From assembly GCF_900111875.1 (NCBI RefSeq), contig NZ_FOJU01000004.1, forward strand, positions 124,001 through 188,000: 64,000 nt of DNA. Reading direction: 5' to 3'. Origin of the DNA: Poseidonocella pacifica. Lineage in GTDB: Bacteria > Pseudomonadota > Alphaproteobacteria > Rhodobacterales > Rhodobacteraceae. The stretch's first letter is position 1; each line of letters begins with the position of its first letter. The notes below the pieces were generated by a model. That model was given only the letters and a program-made list of their open reading frames with translations, ran no database searches and was not told where the DNA came from. Of the stretch, positions 18,286 through 26,089 are shown in pieces. The translations under genes were made by a program, and so were the position numbers.

Positions 18286-19920
18286 ATGGTGATAGCCAGA
18301 TTGGCTAGGGTTCCTGTTATGATTGATCGGTTTATCTGCGCGCTCAAATCTCGGTATGAGTATATCCTCGTCGTCTGTTGCGCGGTCGCGGTGTATCTGA
18401 CGCTGCGGTCACTCGGTGCGATCGAAGCCTTCGATTATTTTGTTCACGAGCGGAATCATCTGTCCCACAAGGAGATGGTTCCCATCGCCTTGACCACCAG
18501 CGTCACGATGATGATCCTGCTGCTGATACGCGACCGGAAACTATCGACAGAGATTTTGGTGCGACGTCGAGCTGAGCGCCGGGCGGAGCTTCTCGCGCGG
18601 AACGATCTTTTGACGGGTCTGGCCAACAGGCGGTACTTTGTCGAAGATATCGCAGCCCGTATCCGGGAGCAGGTGGATACCAATCTGATCCCCGTGGTCA
18701 TGGTTCTTGATCTGGATTCCTTCAAGCACATCAATGATATACATGGTCACGCGATCGGTGATCTTCTGTTGCAGCGCGTGGCGGATCAGCTCAAGATCGC
18801 TTGCGGTGACGGGGAATTGGTCGCCCGGCTGGGCGCCGATGAATTTGGTGTCTCGGCGGCGTTCGAGCGATCCGATCATGTCTATGTTTCCGCGCTTGCT
18901 CATCGCCTGCGTGATGCGGTGACCCAGCGGTTCACCATTGAGGGTCTGGAGATCGATGTGGAGACAAGCATCGGGATCGCCACGCAGGTCGGGGCGCTCT
19001 CGGTCGGCGATCTGGTCAAAAACGCGGATCAGGCAATGTATCGCGCCAAACGGGACGGACGTAATCGTATCGCCCATTTCGATGAGGCATTGGGAGAGCA
19101 TTTGCGAATTCGCGCTGGGCTGGAGGCGGATCTTCGTCGGGCGATTCGCGAGAAGGAGTTCCACCCGCATTTCCAGCCTATGGTGACCTTGGCGGACAAC
19201 AGGATCCGAGGTTTTGAGGTTTTGGCCCGGTGGCACCATCCCCGGCAAGGCGTGTTGCCCCCGTCCGAGTTCATCGACATTGCGGAAGATATTGGCCTGA
19301 TCGGACAGCTCGGCTCCGTCGTGCTGGGAAAGGCCTGTCTCGCGGCGCGCGATTGGGATCCGTCGCTGACACTGTCCTTCAACTTGTCGCCGGTGCAGTT
19401 CAAGGACCGTAATCTTGTTCGCTCTATCGCAAAGACACTTCAGGAAACTGGCTTCCCGCCCGAGCGGTTCGAGGTCGAATTCACCGAAGGCGCGTTGATC
19501 CACGAATTCCAAGCAGCGACCAAGGTGATCAATGCGCTCAAGGCAGAGAAGATCAAGATCGCGCTGGACGATTTCGGCACGGGCTACTCCAGCCTCACCA
19601 CATTGCGCCAGTTGCCCTTCGACAAGGTCAAGATCGACCGGAGCCTTGTCACCAACGGACGGCAGGACACGGAGAATGCGAAGATTGTCCTGGGGATAGT
19701 CAACCTCGCCCAGACCCTCGGCCTGATCGCGACCGCCGAAGGGATAGAGACGCAGGATGACGAGGTCTGGCTGCGCAGCATCGGGTGTGAGCAAGGGCAA
19801 GGGTTCCTCTACGCAAAGGCCATGTCGTGCGAGGATGTCTCCTGGTTCCTTGAACTCAGGGGAGAGACCGATGTCGGCGCATCTATGCCCATGACCTGGC
19901 CCGGCCGAGAGGCCGGCTAG
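18286..19920 (+). CDS. membrane-anchored GGDEF-EAL protein, probable c-di-GMP phosphodiesterase
   Basis: Encodes 544 aa (ATG 18286; ATG 18319 is possible). Two hydrophobic segments near the N-terminus (YILVVCCAVAVYLTLRS and PIALTTSVTMMILLLI) anchor it to the membrane. The GGDEF domain (~100-270) has GADEF at 183-187 in place of GGDEF and no RxxD inhibitory site, so cyclase activity is doubtful. The EAL domain (~285-530) keeps E311 in EVLAR, NLSPVQF, EFTEGAL, DDFGTGYSSL, KIDRSLV, AEGIET and QGFLYAKAM, so phosphodiesterase activity is expected. It is placed after flgI, and it plausibly links c-di-GMP to motility. Only a half CtrA motif (TTAACC) lies upstream. Confidence 0.9.
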   Translation: MVIARLARVPVMIDRFICALKSRYEYILVVCCAVAVYLTLRSLGAIEAFDYFVHERNHLSHKEMVPIALTTSVTMMILLLIRDRKLSTEILVRRRAERRAELLARNDLLTGLANRRYFVEDIAARIREQVDTNLIPVVMVLDLDSFKHINDIHGHAIGDLLLQRVADQLKIACGDGELVARLGADEFGVSAAFERSDHVYVSALAHRLRDAVTQRFTIEGLEIDVETSIGIATQVGALSVGDLVKNADQAMYRAKRDGRNRIAHFDEALGEHLRIRAGLEADLRRAIREKEFHPHFQPMVTLADNRIRGFEVLARWHHPRQGVLPPSEFIDIAEDIGLIGQLGSVVLGKACLAARDWDPSLTLSFNLSPVQFKDRNLVRSIAKTLQETGFPPERFEVEFTEGALIHEFQAATKVINALKAEKIKIALDDFGTGYSSLTTLRQLPFDKVKIDRSLVTNGRQDTENAKIVLGIVNLAQTLGLIATAEGIETQDDEVWLRSIGCEQGQGFLYAKAMSCEDVSWFLELRGETDVGASMPMTWPGREAG

Positions 19921-20762
19921 GGCGCTGGGATTTCCGGGGGGGTGCCTCCGGTGATCTGGGTGATCCAATCCGCAGCGGTACGCACTCTGCGGCCAAGAAG
20001 CGGGATGTTTCCATCGTCAAAACGGGCGCTTGGTCCTGAGATGGAGATACCCGCCCGCACATCACCGCGATTGTTGAAGATCGGCGCTCCGATGCAGGAC
20101 ATGCCGACGTGCCGTTCGTCACGGTCGAAGGACCATCCGCGTTCCCGTGTCAGGTGCAGATCGGCAAAGAGCGCGTCTTTGGTGACAAGCGTCGTCTCGG
20201 TAAATTGCGGCAAACCTTGCCTCGTCAGGATCTGGACAACCTGCGCTTCGCTCATCGCGGCGAGGATCGCCTTGCCGGTGCCGGAGGCGTGCATCTTGGT
20301 CCGTGTGCCCGGCTGAAAGAAGGCCCTGATAGGGTTGCGGGTTTCGACCTGTCCGATGAACACCACTTCGCCCCCGTCGGGAATCGCGAGATTTGCGGTT
20401 TCGCCGCTTTCTTCCATAAGATCGCGCATCGCGGGGCGCGCGGCATCCACGAGTTGGGTCTGTACGAGATAGGCACTTCCCGTCCGGTATGCTTCGAGAC
20501 CGACTTTCCAACTCTGTGTCGCCTCTTCGAAATCCACGAAACCTCGGGAGTGCAATGTGGTCAGGATGCGATAGGCGGTGGCGGTAGGGATTCCGACCTC
20601 CAACGCAAGATCGGTGAGCTTCACGCGGCCCTGAGCGGCGAGGCTTTGCAGCACCGATAACGCGCGATCCAGCGCCTGAATGCTGCCCGTAGCGGCGGCG
20701 GGCCCTCTGGGGCGCCCACGGCCACGTCTTTCGCCTTTTCGGTCATCCAAGGTGGTCGACAT
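19917..20762 (-). CDS. bhcR: IclR-family regulator of the beta-hydroxyaspartate cycle (BhcR-like)
   Basis: Encodes 281 aa from ATG 20762; an upstream extension runs into the AT-rich operator region and was rejected. The N-terminal winged helix-turn-helix spans ~25-85 (IQALDRALSVLQSLAAQG, LALEVGIPTATAYRILTTL). The C-terminal IclR effector domain includes the FIGQVETRNPIRAFFQPGTRTKMHASGTGKAIL region and GMSCIGAPIFNNRGDVRAGISISGP, shown here in parts of the family pattern. It is divergent from bhcABCD, the same arrangement as in Paracoccus, where BhcR controls the pathway in response to glyoxylate. It ends 4 nt inside the 3' end of the convergent GGDEF-EAL gene. Confidence 0.9.
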   Translation of the reverse strand: MSTTLDDRKGERRGRGRPRGPAAATGSIQALDRALSVLQSLAAQGRVKLTDLALEVGIPTATAYRILTTLHSRGFVDFEEATQSWKVGLEAYRTGSAYLVQTQLVDAARPAMRDLMEESGETANLAIPDGGEVVFIGQVETRNPIRAFFQPGTRTKMHASGTGKAILAAMSEAQVVQILTRQGLPQFTETTLVTKDALFADLHLTRERGWSFDRDERHVGMSCIGAPIFNNRGDVRAGISISGPSARFDDGNIPLLGRRVRTAADWITQITGGTPPEIPAP

Positions 20763-20775
20763 GCCAGACTCACAC

Positions 20776-20790
20776 TGAAAATTTTTTTCA
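20776..20790. promoter_or_regulatory. IclR-like operator candidate, site 1
   Basis: TGAAAATTTTTTTCA is a TGAAA-N5-TTTCA inverted repeat (extended by flanking C and G to a 7-bp arm palindrome, 20775-20791) lying 13 nt upstream of the bhcR ATG. It resembles the IclR consensus TGGAAA-N3-TTTCCA. Binding by BhcR is inferred. Confidence 0.5.
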
Positions 20791-20820
20791 GCATACCGCA
20801 GCATCCAATATTTCGTAAAA

Positions 20821-20839
20821 TGAAAATCACAGCATTTCA
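20821..20839. promoter_or_regulatory. IclR-like operator candidate, site 2 (long spacer)
   Basis: TGAAA at 20821-20825 and TTTCA at 20835-20839 form the same half-sites as sites 1 and 3 but with a 9-nt spacer. It lies midway between them, about four helical turns from each. It could be a degenerate or accessory site. Confidence 0.3.
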
Positions 20840-20864
20840 GCGATCTACGCGGAAAACACAAAAA

Positions 20865-20879
20865 TGAAATCGTTTTTCA
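20865..20879. promoter_or_regulatory. IclR-like operator candidate, site 3, at the bhcA promoter
   Basis: TGAAATCGTTTTTCA repeats the TGAAA-N5-TTTCA pattern of site 1. It sits directly upstream of the predicted bhcA -35 element (20886), a position suited to an activator. Confidence 0.5.
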
Positions 20880-20885
20880 AAAAAA

Positions 20886-20914
20886 TTGCAAGCACGGCTA
20901 AGTTGACCTATGGT
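20886..20914 (+). promoter_or_regulatory. predicted bhcA promoter
   Basis: TTGCAA (20886-20891) and TATGGT (20909-20914) are separated by 17 nt, a plausible sigma-70 pair; transcription would begin near 20921, just before the GGAGGAG ribosome-binding site (20928-20934). The -10 element lies inside a second palindrome, TGACC-TAT-GGTCA (20904-20916). Confidence 0.5.
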
Positions 20915-20940
20915 CAGGAAAAAATGCGGAGGAGCTTACC

Positions 20941-22131
20941 ATGTCAGACCAGAATCCGGTCTTTATTCCGGGCCCCACAAATATTCCCGACCGTTTGCGC
21001 ATGGCGATGTCCATGCAGACAAAAGACCATCGCGCGCCCGATTTCGTGGAGACGTTCGCCCCCGTTCTCGAAGATACAAAGCGGGTCTTTGGCACCGCGG
21101 AGGGGGAAATCATTCTCTTTCCCGGAAGCGGTACCGGAGGGTGGGAAGCGGCGATCACCAACACGCTTTCTCCGGGCGATGCGGTTCTGATCGCGCGCTA
21201 TGGCATGTTCTCCCACAAATGGATCGACATGTGTGAGCGGCACGGGCTCGATGTGCGCGTTGTGGAATGCCCTTGGGGAGAAGGCGCGCCAGCCGAGCGC
21301 TTTGGGGAGATTCTTGCCGATGATACCGCCGGAGAGATCAAGGCGGTGCTCGTCACACATAACGAAACCGCAACGGGCGTCATGAGTGACATCTCCTTGG
21401 TGCGCAAGGCAATGGACGGTGCAAATCACGATGCACTCCTTCTTGTGGATTGCGTCAGTTCGCTGGCCTGCGTTCCGTTCGAGATGGATGCATGGGGTGT
21501 CGATATCGCGGTCAGCGGTTCCCAAAAAGGGTTCATGCTTCAGACGGGCATGGCGATCCTGGGGGTGAGTCAAAAGGCTCTGAACACGATGGAAGGCGCG
21601 AAACTGCCTCGCACCTATTTTGATTTCCGTGACATGCGCAAAGCCTACGTCGGTGGCGGCTATCCCTACACGCCCCCAGTGCAACTCATCCAGGGGCTGC
21701 GAACCAGCCTCGATATGCTTTTCGAGGAAGGGTTGGGCGCGGTCTATGATCGGCATGTTCGTCTTGCCGAAGGGGTGCGGCGTGCCGCGTCGGCTTGGGG
21801 GCTGTCACTTTGCGCCGCGCGGCCGGAACTGTACTCACAAACGGTCAGCGCCATTTACGTACCCTCGGGATTCGACAGCAATGCGCTGACAGAGCATGCT
21901 TATCGTGCCTATGGTGTCTCATTCGGCGTTGGCCTTGGGGAAATGAACGGCAAGGCGTTCCGGATCGGCCATCTCGGCATGCTGACGGATGTCATGGTTC
22001 TGTCTGGGTTGGCGACCATCGAAATGGCGATGGCGGATCTCGGCTATCCCATCGAACTGGGCTCGGGCGTGGCTGCGGCACAAGAACACTATCGGGCGTC
22101 GCGCGCCAATGCGCTGCGTTCAGCAGCATGA
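20941..22131 (+). CDS. bhcA: L-aspartate:glyoxylate aminotransferase BhcA
   Basis: Encodes 396 aa. A fold-type I PLP aminotransferase of the serine-glyoxylate/alanine-glyoxylate group, with PGPTNIP at the N-terminus, SGTGGWEAA for cofactor phosphate binding, VDCVSSLA with the PLP aspartate, and the Schiff-base lysine K196 in SGSQKGFML. In the beta-hydroxyaspartate cycle it makes glycine from glyoxylate with aspartate as amino donor, regenerating oxaloacetate. The specific role is assigned from the gene order bhcA-bhcB-bhcC-bhcD next to an IclR regulator; alone it could be a serine-glyoxylate transaminase. The next gene starts 13 nt downstream. Confidence 0.92.
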   Translation: MSDQNPVFIPGPTNIPDRLRMAMSMQTKDHRAPDFVETFAPVLEDTKRVFGTAEGEIILFPGSGTGGWEAAITNTLSPGDAVLIARYGMFSHKWIDMCERHGLDVRVVECPWGEGAPAERFGEILADDTAGEIKAVLVTHNETATGVMSDISLVRKAMDGANHDALLLVDCVSSLACVPFEMDAWGVDIAVSGSQKGFMLQTGMAILGVSQKALNTMEGAKLPRTYFDFRDMRKAYVGGGYPYTPPVQLIQGLRTSLDMLFEEGLGAVYDRHVRLAEGVRRAASAWGLSLCAARPELYSQTVSAIYVPSGFDSNALTEHAYRAYGVSFGVGLGEMNGKAFRIGHLGMLTDVMVLSGLATIEMAMADLGYPIELGSGVAAAQEHYRASRANALRSAA

Positions 22132-22144
22132 GGAGGATCTGAGA

Positions 22145-23116
22145 ATGCTCGACAAGGTACCGGCCGCCAGTCTGACGCTGGACGATGTCATTGCCGCTCA
22201 TGAGCGCATTGCCCCCTATGTGCACCGTACCCCAGTCCTCACCTCCAGTTATCTCAATGAACTGACCGGGGCGGAGTTGTTCTTCAAATGCGAGAACTTC
22301 CAGAAGGCGGGTGCCTTCAAGGTTCGGGGTGCGTGCAATGCTGTCTTTGGGCTTTCTGACGAAATGGCCAAACGGGGCGTCGCGACGCATTCGAGCGGCA
22401 ATCACGCGCTTTCCCTGTCGTACGCGGCGGGCCGGCGTGGAATTCCCTGCCATGTCGTGATGCCGCGCACAGCGCCAGAAGCCAAGAAGGCAGCCGTGCG
22501 GGGCTATGGGGGGCAAATCACGGAATGTGAACCCTCCACAACATCAAGAGAAGCGGTCTTTGCCGAAGTAGAGGCGCGCACGGGCGCTGAATTCGTGCAC
22601 CCCTACAACGATCCGCGCGTTATCTGTGGACAGGCGACGTGCTCCCGCGAGTTGCTTGATCAGGTTGCGGGGCTTGATGCGGTCATTGCGCCGATCGGGG
22701 GGGGCGGAATGGTGTCGGGCACCTGTCTCACGCTTTCAAACATCGCTCCGGAAATGGAAATCTACGCGGCCGAACCTGAGCAGGCCGACGATGCCTATCG
22801 AAGCTTCAAGGCGGGGCACATCATCGCCGATGATGCGCCTGAAACGATCGCGGACGGGCTCAAGGTGCCGCTCAAGGACAACACCTGGCATTTCGTGTCG
22901 AACCATGTGACCGATATCCTGACCGCGAGCGAAGAAGAGATCATCGACGCGATGAAGCTGACCTGGCAGCGGATGAAGATCGTCATCGAGGCGAGCTGCG
23001 CCGTGCCGCTCGCCACCATACTGAAGAACCCGGAAGTGTTCCGCGGCAAGCGCGTCGGGGTGATCATCACCGGCGGCAATGTGGACATGAACAAGCTTCC
23101 CTGGATCGAAGGCTGA
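22145..23116 (+). CDS. bhcB: beta-hydroxyaspartate dehydratase BhcB
   Basis: Encodes 323 aa from ATG 22145 (GAGGATCTGAG upstream); longer in-frame starts lie within bhcA. A fold-type II PLP enzyme like serine/threonine dehydratases: K59 in AGAFKVRGAC, HSSGNHALS, the glycine loop PIGGGGMVSG and EASCAVPLA near the C-terminus. It lacks an ACT domain. In the pathway it dehydrates beta-hydroxyaspartate to iminosuccinate. The reaction assignment rests on operon context; in isolation serine racemase or threo-3-hydroxyaspartate dehydratase would be equally reasonable. Confidence 0.92.
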   Translation: MLDKVPAASLTLDDVIAAHERIAPYVHRTPVLTSSYLNELTGAELFFKCENFQKAGAFKVRGACNAVFGLSDEMAKRGVATHSSGNHALSLSYAAGRRGIPCHVVMPRTAPEAKKAAVRGYGGQITECEPSTTSREAVFAEVEARTGAEFVHPYNDPRVICGQATCSRELLDQVAGLDAVIAPIGGGGMVSGTCLTLSNIAPEMEIYAAEPEQADDAYRSFKAGHIIADDAPETIADGLKVPLKDNTWHFVSNHVTDILTASEEEIIDAMKLTWQRMKIVIEASCAVPLATILKNPEVFRGKRVGVIITGGNVDMNKLPWIEG

Positions 23117-23128
23117 GGAGGACGACCA

Positions 23129-24292
23129 ATGAACCAGCAAGTGAACATAGACGAACTCGAGGTGGGCTTCGACATTCCCGCCGCCATCGGGATGAGCGAG
23201 GATGAAATCCAGACCCCTTGTCTGGTGCTCGATCTCGATGCGCTTGAACGCAATATCAAGAAGATGGGCGATTGGGCCAAGGAGCATGGGGTTCGCCACC
23301 GGGTGCACGGCAAGATGCACAAATCCGTGGATGTGGCGAAACTTCAGGAATCTCTTGGCGGTTCCTGCGGCGTCTGCTGCCAGAAAGTGTCGGAGGCGGA
23401 AGTGTTCGCCCGTGGCGGCATCAAGGATGTGCTCGTCTCCAATCAAGTCCGTGATCCGGCCAAGATCGACCGTCTGGCGCGCCTGCCAAAGCTCGGGGCG
23501 CGCACGATCGTTTGCGTCGATGACGTGGAGAACGTCGCCGATCTGTCCGCTGGCGCACAGAAACATGGCACCGAGATCGAGTGTCTGGTGGAGATCGATT
23601 GCGGCGCGGGGCGTTGCGGTGTGACCACGACGCCCGCAGTGATCGAGATTGCCAAAGCCATCGACGCCGCACCGGGGCTCAAGTTTTCCGGCATCCAAGC
23701 CTATCAAGGCGCAATGCAGCACATCGACAGCTATGATGAGCGCAAGGCCAAGATCGACACCGCCGTCGCCATGGTGCGCGATGCCGTGGATGGACTGAAG
23801 GCCGAGGGTCTGGAATGCGACATCGTCGGTGGAGGAGGAACCGGATCTTACTATTTCGAAGGAACCTCGGGCGTCTATAATGAGCTGCAGTGCGGCTCCT
23901 ATGCTTTCATGGATGCCGATTACGGGCGTATCCTGGACAAGGACGGCAAGCGGATCGATCAGGGGGAATGGGAAAACGCTCTCTTCATCCTGACCAGCGT
24001 CATGAGCCACGCGAAGTCGGACAAAGCGATTGTTGATGCCGGTCTCAAGGCACAATCGGTGGATAGTGGCCTGCCCACCGTTTTTGGTCGGGACGATGTC
24101 AAATACATCAAGTGTTCCGATGAACATGGCGTGGTCGAGGACGGGCAGGGCGTGCTGAAGGCGAACGACAAGCTGAGGCTTGTGCCGGGGCATTGTGATC
24201 CGACCTGCAACGTTCACGATTGGTACGTCGGCGTACGAGGCGGCAAGGTCGAAACGCTTTGGCCCGTGAGTGCGCGCGGCAAGGCTTATTGA
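23129..24292 (+). CDS. bhcC: beta-hydroxyaspartate aldolase BhcC
   Basis: Encodes 387 aa. A D-threonine-aldolase-like (alanine racemase fold) PLP enzyme; the cofactor lysine lies in RVHGKMHKS (K62 by alignment with the family RPHxKTHK motif, or K65). The C-terminal GHCDPTCNVHDW supplies the histidine and aspartate that bind the divalent metal in this family. In the cycle it condenses glycine with a second glyoxylate to give beta-hydroxyaspartate. It starts 12 nt after bhcB behind GAGGAGGA. It is followed by a strong hairpin before bhcD. Confidence 0.92.
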   Translation: MNQQVNIDELEVGFDIPAAIGMSEDEIQTPCLVLDLDALERNIKKMGDWAKEHGVRHRVHGKMHKSVDVAKLQESLGGSCGVCCQKVSEAEVFARGGIKDVLVSNQVRDPAKIDRLARLPKLGARTIVCVDDVENVADLSAGAQKHGTEIECLVEIDCGAGRCGVTTTPAVIEIAKAIDAAPGLKFSGIQAYQGAMQHIDSYDERKAKIDTAVAMVRDAVDGLKAEGLECDIVGGGGTGSYYFEGTSGVYNELQCGSYAFMDADYGRILDKDGKRIDQGEWENALFILTSVMSHAKSDKAIVDAGLKAQSVDSGLPTVFGRDDVKYIKCSDEHGVVEDGQGVLKANDKLRLVPGHCDPTCNVHDWYVGVRGGKVETLWPVSARGKAY

Positions 24293-24299
24293 GATATCG

Positions 24300-24321
24300 G
24301 GGCGGGATCAGCATCCCGCCC
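24300..24321 (+). other. intercistronic hairpin between bhcC and bhcD
   Basis: GGGCGGGAT (24300-24308) pairs perfectly with ATCCCGCCC (24313-24321) across a CAGC loop, a 9-bp stem lying 7 nt after the bhcC stop. No T-run follows, so it is more likely a processing or stabilising element than a full terminator. Confidence 0.7.
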
Positions 24322-24345
24322 ATTCCTGAACAAAGAGAAGAATTC

Positions 24346-25311
24346 ATGATTATTGTCCCCGAAAACAAAATCGGAGACCTGATGACCCGCGCGGATAGCT
24401 TCGCTGCGGTCGAAAAGGTCTTCGCCTCGATGGCCAAGGGTAGCGCCTACAACTTCCCCGTTATTCGAGAGGCCATCGGCCATGCGGATGCGCTCTATGG
24501 ATTCAAATCGGGTTTTGACCGGTCGGAGTTGGTTCTTGGGCTGAAATCCGGCGGATTCTGGCCGGGCAACATGGAGAAGGGGCTGACCAATCACCAGTCG
24601 ACCGTTTTTCTGTTCGATGCGGATACGGGCAAGTGCAAGGCTGTGGTGGGTGGTAACCTGCTCACTGCGCTCAGAACGGCGGCGGCCTCGGCTGTGTCGA
24701 TCAAATATCTCGCGCCAAAGGGTGCCAAGGTGCTCGGCATGATCGGCGCTGGCCACCAATCGGCCTTTCAGATGCGGGCCGCGGCGGAGCAGCGCGATTT
24801 CGAGAAGGTCATCGGATGGAATGTCGATCCGGCCATGCTCTCCCGGTTGGAGGAGACGGCGGCGGAGATCGGGCTTCCCTTTGAGGCGGTCGATCTGGAC
24901 CGGCTGGGCGCAGAGGCCGATACGATCATCACCATCACATCGTCCTTCGACGCGATCCTGATGGATGCACAGGTAACTGGCGGCACGCATATTGCCTGTA
25001 TGGGTACCGATACAAAGGGGAAACAGGAAGTCGATGCCGCGCTTGTCGGTCGTGCGACTGTGTTCACCGATGAGGTCGCACAGTCGATCAGTATTGGTGA
25101 GGCTCAGCATGCTGTTGCGAATGGAGTGCTGAAGGAAGCAGACATTGCGCAGATCGGAGCGGTCATCAACGGTGATCACCCGGGGCGTACCAGCGACGAT
25201 GAACTGACCCTCTTTGACGGAACCGGGGTCGGGCTTCAGGATCTTGCTGTAGCAGATGCCGTGGTTAAGCGCGCTGTAGAGGCGGGCGTGGCCGTCGAAG
25301 TCGATTTTTGA
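24346..25311 (+). CDS. bhcD: iminosuccinate reductase BhcD
   Basis: Encodes 321 aa from ATG 24346 (AAAGAGAAG upstream); upstream extensions cross the hairpin. Belongs to the ornithine cyclodeaminase/mu-crystallin family: VVGGNLLTALRTAAASAV, then a Rossmann segment VLGMIGAGHQSAFQ, and a late GTGVGLQDLAVADAV motif. In the cycle it reduces iminosuccinate to aspartate with NAD(P)H, closing the loop that turns two glyoxylate into one C4 compound. The function is taken from context. The gene is convergent with fliP, separated by a hairpin. Confidence 0.92.
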   Translation: MIIVPENKIGDLMTRADSFAAVEKVFASMAKGSAYNFPVIREAIGHADALYGFKSGFDRSELVLGLKSGGFWPGNMEKGLTNHQSTVFLFDADTGKCKAVVGGNLLTALRTAAASAVSIKYLAPKGAKVLGMIGAGHQSAFQMRAAAEQRDFEKVIGWNVDPAMLSRLEETAAEIGLPFEAVDLDRLGAEADTIITITSSFDAILMDAQVTGGTHIACMGTDTKGKQEVDAALVGRATVFTDEVAQSISIGEAQHAVANGVLKEADIAQIGAVINGDHPGRTSDDELTLFDGTGVGLQDLAVADAVVKRAVEAGVAVEVDF

Positions 25312-25321
25312 ATAGAAAGTA

Positions 25322-25341
25322 GGGGCGGCCCGCGCCGCCCC
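25322..25341. terminator. bidirectional hairpin between bhcD and fliP
   Basis: GGGGCGGC (25322-25329) pairs with GCCGCCCC (25334-25341) across a 4-nt loop. It lies between two convergent stops, 10 nt after bhcD and 5 nt after fliP. There is no proper T-run on either side, so termination may be Rho-assisted. Confidence 0.6.
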
Positions 25342-25346
25342 ATTCG

Positions 25347-26081
25347 CTACAGATAGCTGCGAACCAGCGCCTCTGAGATCAGGCTCCATCCATCGGCGAC
25401 CACGAAGAAGGCCAGCTTGAAGGGCATGGAAACCACAACTGGGGGAACCATCATCATGCCCATGGACATGAGAATGGCGGCGACCACCAGATCGATGATC
25501 AGGAACGGCATGAAGATCAAGAAGCCGATCTGAAACGCGCGTTCGATTTCCGACAGCAGGAAGGACGGAACCAGAAGCGACAGCGGCGCATCGGCCCGGT
25601 CCCCCGGTAGCTCTATACTTGGCCGCAGAGTGGCGAGGGATTCGAAGGTATCCGGAGAGACCCGCCCCCCCATGAACTGCCGGAAAGGCTCTACGGTTCG
25701 CGTGAACGCTTCTTCGACCGAGATCTCTTCGGCGAAAAGCGGCGTGAGGCCGGATTCCCATGCGGCGGTGAACGTCGGCTCCATTATGAAATAGGTCAGG
25801 AAGAGAGCGAGGCTCACCAGCAGCATGTTGGGTGGTGATTGTTGCAGACCGATGGCTTGTCTGAGAATCGCCAATACGGTGACGAGAAAAGGAAAGCACG
25901 TCACCATTATGGCAAGCCCCGGAACGAGGCTCAGCACCGTGAGCAGGATCAGCAATTGGACCGAGCGCGCGGCGACCGAGCCATCATCGCCCAGAGACAG
26001 CGAGATATCTTGCGCATGGGCGGGCAAGGCCGCCACAAACAGCGCAAATACCGCCGTGAAAAATGTGATCCGCATTGTCAT
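25347..26081 (-). CDS. fliP: flagellar export gate protein FliP
   Basis: Encodes 244 aa with an N-terminal signal peptide (cleavage after AHA, residue 23), a known peculiarity of FliP. Four hydrophobic segments follow: LLILLTVLSLVPGLAIMVTCF, LLVSLALFLTYFIM, the FLIFMPFLIIDLVVAAILMSMGM region and the C-terminal segment. The motifs FPFLVTVLAILRQAIG, SFLLSEIERAFQIGF and MVPPVVVSMPFKLAFFV are diagnostic. FliP forms the export pore with FliQ and FliR, encoded at 41121 and 35708. It is the last gene of the fliF-fliH-fliN-fliP unit. Confidence 0.97.
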   Translation of the reverse strand: MTMRITFFTAVFALFVAALPAHAQDISLSLGDDGSVAARSVQLLILLTVLSLVPGLAIMVTCFPFLVTVLAILRQAIGLQQSPPNMLLVSLALFLTYFIMEPTFTAAWESGLTPLFAEEISVEEAFTRTVEPFRQFMGGRVSPDTFESLATLRPSIELPGDRADAPLSLLVPSFLLSEIERAFQIGFLIFMPFLIIDLVVAAILMSMGMMMVPPVVVSMPFKLAFFVVADGWSLISEALVRSYL

Positions 26082-26089
26082 AATGGACG

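Noticed and set aside
18541-19968. 475-codon minus-strand frame antisense to the GGDEF-EAL gene
   Set aside because: The plus strand has clear catalytic motifs throughout; the antisense frame has none.
22736-24217. 493-codon minus-strand frame antisense to bhcB and bhcC
   Set aside because: It is entirely opposite well-supported PLP enzymes and shows no family motif, a mirror of high third-position GC.
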